A stretch of 64,000 nt of DNA, taken from NCBI GenBank assembly GCA_017165825.1, contig CM029376.1, forward strand, positions 25,012,243 to 25,076,242, read 5' to 3'. The position numbers and the translations under genes are program-made. Shown here piece after piece: positions 55,201 to 62,890 of this stretch (position 1 is the first letter of the stretch; each line of letters opens with the position of its first letter). The notes under the pieces were generated by a model. The model did no database searches, was not told the DNA's origin, and saw nothing but the letters and a program-made list of their open reading frames with translations. Source of the stretch: Hepsetus odoe (lineage: Eukaryota; Chordata; Actinopteri; Characiformes; Hepsetidae).

Positions 55201-58028
55201 TGGAGTTACATGCTTTAATTGCTGTCTCTTTGCACGCGTTGTAAAATATTCATTTACCGGGGCTAATGGAGCTTGGAGAACAGAAACACAATATAAAGGG
55301 CCGGCCAATTTGGAGCGCTGGCCAGCTCTGGCCATACATCAGCGCTGGATTTCTGGGGGGGACACACCCACACACGCTCCGCGGGCCTGCGGTGTCTGTT
55401 GCCCTGCCCAGCAGAGTGGGAGCAGGGGCCGTGGCCGAGGCCAGCAGCATCACACTACTGCCACCTAATGTCGGCCCCTCCCACACTACACACACACGCG
55501 GCCCAAAAGCGAGCTCCGGAAATCCAGGAGGATGTTTCTCAGAGCCCAGGGTCGACCATCACCAGAAACTCACTACAAAGGTGAACCTTCTGTTCTGTTC
55601 AGTGCAAAACAGCTGGTTGAGTCAAGCTTAAGAAATCCTGTTAAGACTCTTGGCCCGACTCAAAGCACTGCCTTGAGGCGCAGGTAACTCTACCGCTGTG
55701 CGTAAAGAGAGTCAAAGTCCAGGACGTCCGAGAGCCGTTCTGAGACGTCCTGCAGACGTCCTGATGGATGTGCTGGAGATCGCTGCAATCGAAATGAGTT
55801 TGAGGTTAAAAACCTTTACGGATCGGACGAGGAGACGTGCGCTCAATTATTACAAGTCAGACGGAGAAAAATTCCATTTACTAACTTCCCATTTCATCCC
55901 ACACTGTGTTCGATCCTTCGCTGTAATGGATGCTAAATGGAAGACTCAACAAGTGACCACGCTTTTACTTTCAGAGTCCATCAGCGCTCTGTATAAATGC
56001 TGCGTGATGATCCGGACATGTTTTTTGTACATTTGACACGAGCAGCAGGCCTGGAGACCTCGTGAGCGGAAAGGATGGTTAATTATTTAAATGCAAATGT
56101 TCAGTTAATATGACCATTTTACAGTCAGGGCCGAACAATCTTGCAGGTAGATTCACTGCAAGTTAGACCGCCTGCGCATCTCGTAATGACAGCACGAGAC
56201 CGACAACTTGTTCCGATGCTGTGGCCTGAAACAGGGCAACGGTGAACATAGAGGGCCAAGTCAATAAAGCAAAATCAATCCAAGCCTTAAAGAGCCCCGT
56301 CACACATTTTTGAAGCATTTTATATTATTTTTTCCCCCACAAGGTCAACTTAGGGTTCATTTTTACTTTTGTACATCAAAACTGTATCAGTGCAAGCTCT
56401 AACTTTAACGTGGATGACTCAAACAACACTGATGACTAAAGCATCTCTCCGTTTTTACATTAGACCAACCCTGTCTGAACCTTTCAATTCCGCCTTAAAT
56501 TTTGCAGCGTTATGCCTGCGAAGTGTAACTGCGTGTCCTGTTTAAGGTGGAGAACACAATCTGACCTTCAGCTTTCCCCCGTTTTGTTGGCTTGTGTGAA
56601 GTAATAGTTTAATAAAGCTGAGAATTATCATTTTTTTGACGCAGCAAAATATTAAACTTTGCTAGAATAGGTGCTTGAATCACGGCAGCTAACAGCAAAA
56701 TTCACTTTTGCCTGGCAAAAAAGAGAAAGGAGTAACTAAAAATGGAAGATTAATCATTTCTGATAAACACGTTTACCTCCATTCCAGTCTGTGCAAGTTT
56801 TAGAACGAGCGGCTACGAAAGAGATTCTATTTGCACACGAGCGAGTCGGCTCTGGCTGTGACAAAGAGGAGGATCTGATGCCTGTTTTGTAACACAGCTG
56901 GTCCAAGTGAAGCTGAATCACCTGGAACTTCAGCGTAATTCAAGTGCACCTGTACCCAATGGAAAACAACAGCGGTCCGTCAACCTCACAGCAGATAACG
57001 GGTTAGCTCAGGGCGTCCCAGAGTCTGGCACAATTTGGTGATTTCCCTTTTCTAACATCTGGTCATTAACTGCTGAGCTGAATCAGGAACATTCAAGCAG
57101 GGAGATCTCCAATGTAGGATTCCATTCATCCATTATAAGCCCCTTTGATTGGCTCATCACTAAATGTGTTTCTTGTTTCATTTACCATTTTATCACATTA
57201 ATATTTATTTATACAGGTTAGCCCATCCTTTTTTGTGTTCACCTTTGCCCAGCTAGCCTATCCTTTGGTCAGAGAGGAGGATTAGAGCAGAAAGTAATAA
57301 AATGACCCCCAAAAAGGTCAAATTTCTTATTATTGTATGAAATTTGAAATAATTGGCTGATACTTCAGCCTAAAAACAGGTTCTTTAAGGCTCCTTCACT
57401 AAAAGCAAGCCTAAAAGTTGTCCTTTTGATGGATCTGTTATATAAGAACCAAAATTTGTTCTATTTTGCAATAAAAAGGGCTTCATTATTGATGCCAGTA
57501 AAATAACTGTGTTGCTACTATATTGAAGCAGTTTAGATACGAGTGGAATGTGCATTAAAATACCTTAAAAAGTGAAAAGTGACCATGAAATAATAATAAA
57601 TCATAAAAAAGACTGAAATTTTCTGCAGTTTAAAAATGAAAACCACAAAAAGGTCAAAAGGGCTTTTTAAACAGAGATTTTATATTTGTGTCAAAAGTGC
57701 TTCTGTTCACTTCTGTATCTAATTGGTCTAATTATTATTTTTTTAATTCAGCTGATATCAAACAATGCTTTTGCACTAGTTTAATAATCAGTGTGAAATA
57801 TGATTGATGGTTAATAACGTTGCAAATATAGATATATATAAAACTACATTTATACTGTGATTATTTTTATATTTTAGAATGCCCCAGTTAAACCAGTTCA
57901 ATTCTACATTCAAATGAAAGGCTTACCATTAGGACCAGCCTCTGGTACTTCTGTTTCAGCTCCTGTAGATCATCAGAAGGAGCTGCACCAAGTATGGAAT
58001 ACCAGTTCTTCTGTAGATCACTAGCCAT
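37079..58028 (-). CDS. dnajc24: dnajc24 (DPH4), diphthamide biosynthesis J-domain protein, 4 coding exons
   Basis: Coding segments, read on the minus strand, are 58028-57927, 48851-48713, 39378-39310 and 37215-37079. They join in phase (0, 1, 1) with GT/AG junctions to give 148 residues; human DNAJC24 has 149. The J domain starts near residue 8 (KNWYSILGA) and carries HPD at 36-38. The C-terminal CSL-type zinc domain has CRC at 112-114 and CDTC at 135-138. Family knowledge: DPH4 is the cytosolic or nuclear J-protein that binds iron or zinc through the CSL domain and supports diphthamide synthesis on elongation factor 2, probably with Hsp70. Introns are 9075, 9334 and 2094 bp. Intron 2 hosts a complete Rex3 in antisense orientation plus SINEs. 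No stop, frameshift or missing key residue is seen, so the gene looks functional. The product is clear from the sequence; expression is inferred. Confidence 0.95.
37438..37484 (+). mobile_element. L2/V-SINE tail fragment
   Basis: GTCGCTCTGGATACGATC followed by ATCTGCTAAATGCTGTAAAT is the same 3' tail as in the element at 6845-7042. The body upstream is not recognisable. Confidence 0.6.
37537..37916 (+). mobile_element. S1 SINE followed by a Rex1/L2-type LINE tail
   Basis: The S1 head and body (37537-37733; perfect B box GGTTCGAATCCC, CTTGAGCAAGGTACCGTCC) are followed after about 70 bp by GATGGGCTGGCGACCTGTCC and GGACAAGCGGC (37808-37916), which ends in GACTGACTGACTGG. Together with the direct fusion at 63799 this suggests a composite element. 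Confidence 0.7.
37917..39309. other. dnajc24 intron 3, rest
   Basis: Unique, AT-rich intron sequence with no recognised element. Confidence 0.5.
39310..39378 (-). CDS. dnajc24: dnajc24 third coding exon (linker)
   Basis: A 69-nt exon. Its acceptor lies directly against a (GT)n tract (39381 upward), so a microsatellite forms part of the acceptor context. It encodes AHELKQSWPVDACVTLEDMD, matching the VDAQVYLEEM linker segment of the human protein. The donor G|GTGGGT leaves phase 1. It is too short to appear as an isolated ORF; it was found by matching phase and homology to the flanking exons. Confidence 0.88.
40742..40985 (+). mobile_element. S1 tRNA-derived SINE, complete
   Basis: The best copy in the window. 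GGGGCAGCGGTGGCCTAGTG with A box TGGCCTAGTGG (40752-40762), B box GGTTTGATTCC near 40795, body with CTTGAGCAAGGTACCGTCCC, CTGCCCACTGCTGCATGG, end GACAAGGGTTGTCACTTTCA. It lies in dnajc24 intron 2, antisense to the gene. Confidence 0.9.
41255..41600 (+). mobile_element. composite S1 SINE (5'-truncated) with L2-type 3' region
   Basis: The S1 body from AAAAGGTTGCCCTGAAGAAC to CAGTTTCACTTTCAC (41445) runs on into CTGTCACTTCTTTTTCTTTC and TTGAGTCTTGGTTCCTCCC. This is the same arrangement as at 7490-7146 on the other strand. Confidence 0.75.
42174..42183 (+). repeat. Rex3 target-site duplication, left copy
   Basis: ACTTGCATAG is identical to 45549-45558. The left copy ends exactly where the P1 strand of the candidate ribozyme begins (42184). 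This fixes the element's 5' end. Confidence 0.9.
42184..42331 (+). ncRNA. candidate HDV-like self-cleaving ribozyme at the Rex3 5' end
   Basis: Pairings seen by eye, numbered from 42184 as nt 1: P1 nt 1-7 with 31-37 (42184-42190 CCCCTCC with 42214-42220 GGAGGGG). P2 nt 9-16 (42192-42199 TGAACCGC) with 42324-42331 GCGGTTCA. P3 nt 18-20 (ACC) with 28-30 (GGT). L3 is the 7-nt TTATCGT. The strand just before the 3' side of P2 is C-A-A-A-G-A with C at 42318, where HDV has catalytic C75 followed by NAA. P1, P3 and L3 occupy the same positions as in HDV. An enlarged P4 region (42221-42317) contains TTTGC/GCAAA and a TGCCCC/GGGGCA hairpin. Weak points: nt 1 is C rather than the usual G, P1.1 is unclear, and the J4/2 boundary is uncertain. 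HDV-like ribozymes are known at the 5' ends of R2 and some RTE elements. Confidence 0.72.
42343..45522 (+). CDS. Rex3 ORF: APE-type endonuclease and reverse transcriptase
   Basis: An intact 1059-codon frame. Residues 1-90 are basic and Pro/Arg-rich. The APE-like endonuclease covers about 95-335: GTWNV (97-101), GDFNAHVG (D232, N234) and STDHH (D327, H328). The usual metal-binding Glu near 126-128 reads Thr-Ser-Thr (GLTSTHS). Residues 340-560 form a linker with a WWTP motif. The RT covers about 570-880: YRGITLL, EEQCGFRPGRGT, QGCPLSP (760-766) and the catalytic FADD (798-801). The C-terminal region has an RWLGH motif and a basic RPRGRPRTRW tract. Such proteins nick target DNA and prime cDNA synthesis from the 3' hydroxyl. 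The start used is the first of two adjacent ATGs (42343, 42346), 12 nt after the ribozyme's last helix. GC content is well above that of the surrounding intron. Confidence 0.93.
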   Translation: MMHKNLGRRSPSPGRGSPGPPSGARPGGGARWRAPGGRAFTHGARPGLARRGNVGPPSHGLTTCGRGQRGRVHCELGGGRKRGPWRSDPRLQKLALGTWNVTSLVGKEPELVREVEQFQLDIVGLTSTHSLDSGTSLLERGWTLFHSGVATGERRRAGVGILIAPRLGASTLGFTPVDERVAALRLRVGGRVLSVVCAYAPNSILDYPPFLGSLEGALESVPPGDSIVLLGDFNAHVGNDSDTWKGVIGRNGPPDLNQSGVWLLDFCARHGLSITNTMFRHKDVHMCTWHQDTLGRSSMIDFVVVSSDLRPHVLDTRVKRGAELSTDHHLVVSWLRWWGRMPVRPGRPKRIVRVCWERLAESPVRTSFNSHLRQSFNHVPGEVGDIESEWTLFRASIVKAADRSCGREVVGACRGGNPRTRWWTPAVRDAIKLKKESYRAFLASGAPEAADRYRQAKRNAALVVAEAKTRAWEEFGEAMEKDFQTASRKFWSTIRRLRRGKQCTVNAVYSGDGALLTSTRDVVGRWGEYFEDLLNSTNMPSEEEAEPGDIEVDSSISGVEVAKVVKKLLGGRAPGVDEIRPEFLKALDVVGLSWLTRLCNIAWTSGTVPLDWQTGVVVPLFKKGDRRVCSNYRGITLLSLPGKVYSGVLERRVRRIVEPQIQEEQCGFRPGRGTVDQLYTLSRVLEGAWEFAQPVYMCFVDLEKAFDRVPRGLLWGVLREYGVSDSLLRAVRSLYNRCQSLVRIAGSKSDLFPVRVGLRQGCPLSPILFITFMDRISRRSQGVEGVRFGGLRIGSLLFADDVVLLASSCRDLQHSLDRFAAECEAAGMRISTSKSEAMVLSRKRVECPLRIGSETLPQVEEFKYLGILFTSEGKMEREIDRRIGAASAVMRALHRSVMVKKELSQKAKLSIYQSIYVPTLTYGHELWVVTERTRSRIQAAEMSFLRRVSGLSLRDRVRSSAIREGLKVEPLLLRTERSQMRWLGHLIRMPPGRLPGEVFRARPTGKRPRGRPRTRWRDYVSRLAWERLGIRPEELEEVAGEREVWASLLELLPPRPDLG
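45549..45558 (+). repeat. Rex3 target-site duplication, right copy
   Basis: ACTTGCATAG directly follows the (ATGG)n tail. One or two bases could belong to either tail or duplication. Confidence 0.9.
45559..46549. repeat. dnajc24 intron 2 with a diverged direct repeat
   Basis: 45556-45631 and 46353-46434 share ATTGGCTGAAYCCGGCAA and CCAATCCATAGGTGTGTCCT. The first copy is the right half of the sequence interrupted by Rex3. The repeat family is not recognised. Confidence 0.6.
46550..46925 (+). mobile_element. repeat family R1, copy D, two 69-bp internal units
   Basis: It lacks the left terminus. Core CAAGGTTCTAGACAAAGGGG, GCTTTGTTCTGCTTGAAGGT, ATCACTGTGTGGATTAACCA. Units at 46792 and 46861 (69 bp). 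It keeps a 60-codon frame from 46755 starting MWINQH, as in copies A and B. Located in dnajc24 intron 2. Confidence 0.75.
46926..48712. other. dnajc24 intron 2 (part), candidate conserved block 47260-47900
   Basis: 47260-47900 is complex and contains ATAGTTAATTTATTATG and CCTAGTTAACAGCCC. 48129-48162 is an AAT tract within AT-rich DNA. Conservation untested. Confidence 0.25.
48713..48851 (-). CDS. dnajc24: dnajc24 second coding exon (HPD exon)
   Basis: The acceptor ..GATCGGCAG|TTTCAC opens in phase 0 and encodes FHPDKQ, the invariant HPD loop that stimulates Hsp70 ATPase, then J-domain helices III and IV (RFIDVDRAWKVLSDEE). The donor G|GTGGGT leaves phase 1. Length is 139 nt (46 codons plus 1). 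Confidence 0.95.
48958..49195 (+). mobile_element. L2-type LINE 3' region
   Basis: TTTCGAGTCTTGGTTCCTCC, GAGGTTTCTTCCTCCAG, then TCTGTAAAGCTGCTTTGTGA and AAAAGCGCTTTAGAAATA. The TAAAGCTGCTTTGTGACAA...AAGCGCT end is a common fish L2-type terminus. No SINE head is attached here. Confidence 0.65.
49196..51422. other. dnajc24 intron 1 (part), candidate conserved block 49640-50280
   Basis: 49640-50280 is repeat-free and complex, with AGCCAATTACTGTCCGCC, CAAGCAATTACTTTTAAG and GACTAATTAAAATTTAAGG in sequence. No coding signal. The rest is plain intron. Confidence 0.28.
51423..51627 (+). mobile_element. S1 tRNA-derived SINE with internal deletion
   Basis: GGGGCAGCGGTGGCTCAGCG, B box GGTTCGATTCCC, CTTGAGCAAGGTACTGTCCC, then a shortened body and end AGTCACTTTCACTTTATG. 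It is in dnajc24 intron 1, antisense to the gene. Confidence 0.85.
51628..53605. other. dnajc24 intron 1, plain
   Basis: Nothing recognised; the frame at 52317-52571 has no domain. Confidence 0.4.
53606..53793 (+). CDS. candidate exon antisense in dnajc24 intron 1, gene unknown
   Basis: Acceptor CATCGTTCCAG and donor CAGG|GTAAAG enclose an open frame with RVLVTPTKRAGCGDKKPSMS and SSSSFRKLLEELEAESVGLS. An alternative end is 53849 (CTCAG|GTGTGA). Ser/Lys-rich with a short acidic helix. No family recognised. Confidence 0.22.
53850..57926. other. dnajc24 intron 1, distal part, candidate conserved block 54990-55520
   Basis: 54990-55520 is complex with GGAGTTACATGCTTTAATTG and CGCGTTGTAAAATATTCATT. 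The rest is AT-rich intron. Confidence 0.25.
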
Positions 58029-58032
58029 GATC
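57927..58032 (-). CDS. dnajc24: dnajc24 first coding exon
   Basis: Codons 1-34 (ATG at 58028-58026, ending ...QRLVLM) precede a strong donor, ATG|GTAAGC. A polypyrimidine tract and CAG lie just upstream, with acceptor AG at 58034-58033, so the exon carries only 4 nt of 5' UTR (58032-58029). A separate non-coding first exon must therefore exist upstream, beyond 58040. This exon encodes helix I and helix II of the J domain. Confidence 0.93.
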
Positions 58033-58039
58033 CTGCACA

Positions 58040-59560
58040 AGAAAGAGTTGTGGGTTGTAACAGCACATTATCTTCACACACTTCAGTCACCGAGGCTTCA
58101 GGGTAAAACCTTTCCCTGCAGTAACACAGACAGATGTTCTTTACTGTTTACGGTGGTGATCGGAACCAAGCATCTCCAACACACACATAACCAAAACACT
58201 TCCTCTCTGAAGTGTCTGAGTGTTTTCATGAAATGCTGGCAAGATGCCTGGTTCCATTCACTGCTTCTGTAAAAGGTATCACAACCATATACACATATAT
58301 ATTTTATTTCTAAAAAGAAAAAAAAAAATAATAAATTGCGATGGACTGGCGACCTGTCCAGGGTGTTTCCTCGCCTTTCACCCTGTGAGAGCTGGGACTG
58401 GCTCCAGCACGCCCCGTGAGCCTAATTCGGACAAGCGGCTAAGAAAATGAGTGAGAGACGGGAGCATTTATGAAACAGAAACAACACTGCTGTATACTGC
58501 GATTCCTTTGTGTGTATTAAAAATCTCAACGCATGCCATTGCTGTTTCAATTCAGGGCAGCCAATCAGAAAAGACATCATTTACATATATCAGACTTGTA
58601 GGCATAAGAACAAATTACCATTTGCTATGAATTGAAGGGATAAAAAAAAAGAAAACGGCCATTTAATACTTGATACTTTTGGACACACACAAACGGCAAA
58701 GGGAAAGTAAATGGAATGGAAGGAAGATGCAGATTATGGACCTTGAATTAAAAAAATAACCTTGGAGAATCAGTGGTTAAAGACTGGCCATAAATAATTG
58801 GACGTTTGCTACATGAGTACCTACACACACCTGAACAGGGTCAGGATTTGCAAGGTATTGCGAAATTGCAGAGGCCAGTTCTTTTTTCGAAAGATTTACA
58901 CAATATATTGTTTGTATCTACTTAATAAACTACATGATGTAAATATGCCACAAACAACAGATAAACAAGCACAACTCCTGTGTCCCCTAAAGCTTACATG
59001 AGTGGTGATTTTAACAGCTTTCTTCTGGTCACTATCAGTCAGTGATAGCAGACAGTTAGCAGTCTTTAATCTGTCTCTGTGTTTAAAACTGTAGTTTTGG
59101 GAATTTTGCAGTTTATAAGAGCTGAGATGACGTTTCCTGTGAGAATAAAACAGCCTAAACTAAGAACCAAACGACGCTAAAGAAACGGCTTCGATGGATA
59201 CACTATTTAACTACTATATTAACACTATTATGAGTATAAAAAGGTGAGAAATCAAACCTTAACTGAGGATATTTGTGAAAAATCTCATTTTGACTCTCCG
59301 CCGCTCTGTAAACGCTCCCTCTTTAAATCTGCCCTCCGGGAAACACGACTCCCGTTTCGCTGAATATACAGTTCCCTGATTTTGTTTTGAGTGCAGCAGG
59401 AGGGGAAATCTTGAGAGATTCACTACAAAAATAACCTGCGCTTTAAACTCGACATTTATCGATGTTTTATTTAAATAGAAGAGAAGAATTTAGTGCAGCA
59501 GCGCTTCGTTTCTACCCGGACCGTTTAGACAGTGACACAGCAGTGGGTGCAAGAACACGA
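58040..59560 (-). promoter_or_regulatory. presumed upstream region and first-exon interval of dnajc24
   Basis: The acceptor at 58033 requires an upstream non-coding exon. The best promoter-like stretch is 59280-59530, which is less AT-rich than its surroundings, with a short inverted repeat CGGGAAACACGACTCCCG. I could not choose a donor: CAT|GTAAGC near 58995 and several weaker sites exist. In human, dcdc1 starts head-to-head with DNAJC24 here, so a bidirectional promoter is possible; this is inference. A LINE-type tail (58337-58455) sits inside the interval. Confidence 0.3.
58337..58455 (+). mobile_element. Rex1/L2-type LINE tail, solitary
   Basis: GCGATGGACTGGCGACCTGT, CTGGCTCCAGCACGCCCCG, GGACAAGCGGCTAAGAAAAT and GAGTGAGAGACGGG. 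It is a LINE or SINE 3' tail without a head, in the dnajc24 upstream interval. Confidence 0.7.
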
Positions 59561-60318
59561 CGTTCCCATGGAAACAAAGAGACGCTTTGATAAAAGTTTT
59601 AAGCGAAAAAGAAAACGTTTCTCTAAAAAAGTATTAAACGAACAAAGAATAGATCACCGATGTTTTCATGACATTTTTATATTTTTTGCGATGATAAAAG
59701 CTCTGAAAAAAAATAGGCGGACAACAAATCCAAAAACAGATGAAACACTTGACTCTAATACATAGGTATTAAAAATAAATGTTTGTTTGTATATGTTAAA
59801 ATATATGTTAATATTACCGTAAAACAAAAAGAACAACAACAACAACAACAATAATAATAAAACAGTAACAATAACAACAATGATGATGATAATAAAAACA
59901 ACAACAATAATAATAATAATACTAACAATAACAGCAATGATGATGATGATAATAAAAACAATAATAATAACAACAACAATAATAATAATAAAATAATAAA
60001 AAATATTTTATATGTTATATTTAAAATATTAAATATTTTAAAAATCAACAAAAGAAGTTAAGAAAAGATTGATATGTGTCATGTTTGGTTCTACCGTCTT
60101 TTTTTACTTTTATTATTATTATAATTAATTTTATTTTATTATATATATTTATTATTATTATTATGCATGGTAGTGGTAGAATCAGTAGTGGTAGAATACT
60201 ACGGACCCCCTTCACAAGTGGTGAAAAGATAACTTGTGTCACTTGCTGAGCACCTTGTATACAGCTCAGTTATTCAGATGCTGCTGAACACAGCAGTGTA
60301 GAAAAGAGACTAATCTGG

Positions 60319-60382
<64 letters not shown>

Positions 60383-60840
60383 TTGAGATTGTGGGTGAGA
60401 AACGCTGTCAGGTGTTTGTTAATTGTGCTGAGAATTCCTAAAAGATAAATAATTAAATAATTGGTTTAAACAGTGGATCTGGGAGGAGGAAAAAAAAATC
60501 ACACTAAACACACCTCAGCACTCAGCCCGTCGCTGCTAATGACCAAACTGTCTAATGAGCGTTTTGATAGATGCCAGATGTGACAGACAGTAAACATATT
60601 GTTTATCTTTTGTAAGAAAAGCTGAATTGGGGTGAATAAAAAAAAAATATGTCACTTCAGGTGCAGAGCACCTGTGTGTTCTAATGATCGTCTATTAGGC
60701 AGTCATTTTAGACAAATATGTACAAATGCATTTGAACACTCCTAAATATGCTTGTTTGCTGAGTTTAACAGACTGGAGAAACATAAAATGTCAGAGTAAA
60801 AGAGGCTGAGGTTTGTTCAGGAGTGACAAAGATGCTCATG
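59561..60840. repeat. AAC/AAT triplet tracts and (ATAG)n
   Basis: AAC and AAT runs 59832-60000, a matching ATT run 60108-60165, and (ATAG)n 60320-60382. AT-rich, no gene. Confidence 0.9.
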
Positions 60841-61160
60841 GTTAGGAAATGAGTACATTAGAGGGACAGCTCCGGTTGGACGTTTAGGAGACAAAGTTAG
60901 AGATGCAAGGTTGCGTTGGTTTGGACATGTCCAGAGGAGAGACGAAGAATATATCGGGAGGAGGATGTTGTAGATGGAGCTGGAAGGAAAGAGGAAAAGA
61001 GGAAGAACAAAGAGGAGGTTAATGTACATAGTGAGAGAGGACATGCAGCCTGTTGGTGTGAAAGAGTAAGATGCAGAGGACAGGATGAAATGGAGACGGA
61101 TGGTCCGCTGCAGCGACCCCTTAAGGCAAAAGAGAAAGGAGGATAAGAAGAAGAAACACA
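60840..61160 (+). mobile_element. RTE-clade LINE 3' end, 5'-truncated
   Basis: Same family as 2170-2490. It reads NEYIRGTAPVGRLGDKVRDA and RLRWFGHVQRRDEEYIGRRM, followed by an in-frame stop, and ends with a short AAG-rich tail (61145-61156). It is a pseudogene. Confidence 0.85.
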
Positions 61161-61425
61161 CAGATTGTGCAGAAACAGTGCCGTGCCAGGTCCTTTCAGC
61201 CAGAAGGGTCTGGGTTTGATTCCCAGGTTGGGTTCTTTCTGTGTGTGTGTTCTCTTTGTTTCTGTTTCCTCCAGGTGCTCTCGTTTTCTCCCACACTGAA
61301 GAGACACGTCAGGTGGACGTCAGGTGCGTGTGAATGTGTGCTTGTGTTTGTGAGTTTGTCTGTTTGACTGGCAGCCTGTCCAGGAAGTTTCTCTGCCTTT
61401 TGTTCTAATAAATGAATGAATGATC
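61160..61425 (+). mobile_element. degraded tRNA-SINE of a second family with Rex1/L2-type tail
   Basis: B-box-like GTCTGGGTTTGATTCCC, then TTTCCTCCAGGTGCTCTCG, TTTCTCCCACACTGAAGAG and tail TGGCAGCCTGTCCAGGAAGT. The order matches a common fish SINE whose body carries the GTGCTCCGGTTTCCTCCCAC stretch. Confidence 0.6.
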
Positions 61426-61510
61426 ACACACTGTTCCCATGGAAACCATGCAACTTTGATGAAAGATTTAAACGAAAACAAAAGATACATTAATAACAAG
61501 TAAAACTGTA

Positions 61511-61551
<41 letters not shown>

Positions 61552-62556
61552 TGTGTGTGTGTCTTTTTGACTGGCAACCTGTCCAGAGTTTCCCTGCCTT
61601 TTGCTCTATGTGTGAATAAAAGAAAGAAAGAATTAATTAATTAATTAATTAATTAATTAATTAATTAATGATCACGCTGAGCGCACTAGAGGCTTTTTTT
61701 TTTTTAAAGGGGGAAAACTATATACATAAATAAACAAATAAGCATTCATTAAACATGCAAAGGCGAGGGCATGTATATACTTCCCTGAGAAAATCAACTA
61801 AACGTCCATGTCATCTGACCTGGGGCGCCCAAACTTTGGCATATGACTGTACAGTATATCCTGTTTGTCATCTTTTATTTTTTCTTTTTTGATTGACAGG
61901 TTCGGTAACTGGTCTTCAGGTCACTTTCTTGCATGTTCTGACTGCTCACTTGAAGCCCAACCCTGAGTCAGGAATTCATTTTTTGACTCTGCGCCACACC
62001 TGAGGTTGAACATGCAGACGAATGTCAGGCCAATTAGTCGCTGCGTGTGATCAGGTTGAACCAGGGGGCAGCGGCGAGCCAGGCCTTCCCTCCGACTCCC
62101 ACTGAGACGCTACGAACGTTGGAAGGTTCATTCTGTGCCGCTCTCGCTCGCCGTGTGTGGACGCTTGATTCCACCGGCGTGGAAGCTTGTGGAGATGTTT
62201 GTAGAAACAGCGGAGGTGTTAATCAGACTTCACTCTAACGCTGCTCTGTAACTGACACTGGAGGCCGACCTCTCGCTCCGCACATGCTCACGTGAAACTT
62301 TAACCGAACAGGAGCAGCTCCAGTCTATAATTATCCAGGTGTTAATTACTGATGAGGAGCTAACATGAGACTCAGGAAACTAATTAACAAACTCCTGATT
62401 AAAAACACCATGTTTTACTCGCCGTGTCTGTATGTGTCAGATTCCTGTAACTCGTTATATTCCAAAACATGTTGACAGAACATGGGTAAACATTTTTCTT
62501 CCGGAGTAACTTTGCTCATATTAAGGCCATACTTTGGTAACCAAAGCAACCCAAAC
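61426..62556. other. microsatellites and plain DNA
   Basis: (TG)n 61512-61562 and (AATT)n 61631-61669. 61690-62556 has no recognised feature; the frame at 62047-62238 lacks a domain. Confidence 0.5.
61535..61690 (+). repeat. second copy of the SINE tail with (AATT)n
   Basis: Ends of the 61340-61435 region recur: GTGTGTTTGTGTGTGTG, TTGACTGGCAACCTGTCCAG, TTTTGCTCTATGTG, then (AATT)n 61631-61669 and AATGATCACGC (compare AATGATCACAC at 61420). This looks like a local duplication about 200 bp apart. Confidence 0.5.
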
Positions 62557-62890
62557 GGGGCAGCTGTGGCCTAATGGTCAGCTAGGAGGGCAGCTGTGGC
62601 TTAATGGTCAGCAAGGAGGGCAGCCGTGGCTTAATGGTCAGATAGGAGGGCAGCCGTGGCCTAATGGTCAGATAGGAGGGCAGCCATGGCCTAATGGTCA
62701 GCTAGGAGGGCAGCCATGGCCTAATGGTCAGCTAGGAGGGCAGCCGTGGCCTAATGGTCAGATAGGAGGGCAGCCGTGGCCTAATGGTCATCTAGGAGGG
62801 CAGCCGTGGCTTAATGGTCATCTAGGAGGGCAGCCGTGGCTTAATGGTCATCTAGGAGGGCTTGCAAACGAAGGGTCTGGGTTTGATCCC
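62557..62890 (+). repeat. ten-unit 30-bp tandem array of a SINE A-box segment, then one B box
   Basis: Units start at 62561, 62591, 62621, 62651, 62681, 62711, 62741, 62771, 62801 and 62831. Each reads CAGCYRTGGCYTAATGGTCA plus a 10-nt NNNAGGAGGG spacer. TGGCCTAATGG fits the Pol III A box. Directly after the array comes a single B-box match GGTTTGATCCC (62880-62890). The 30-bp period keeps one frame open (168 codons, PNGQLGGQ-like); this is a by-product of the period. Repeat differences are few, so the array is young or homogenised. There are no unique spacers, so it is not CRISPR. Confidence 0.9.

Noticed and set aside
62557..62890. CRISPR-like regular array
   Set aside because: The 30-bp units are directly contiguous with no unique spacers, derive from a SINE head, and the genome is vertebrate.
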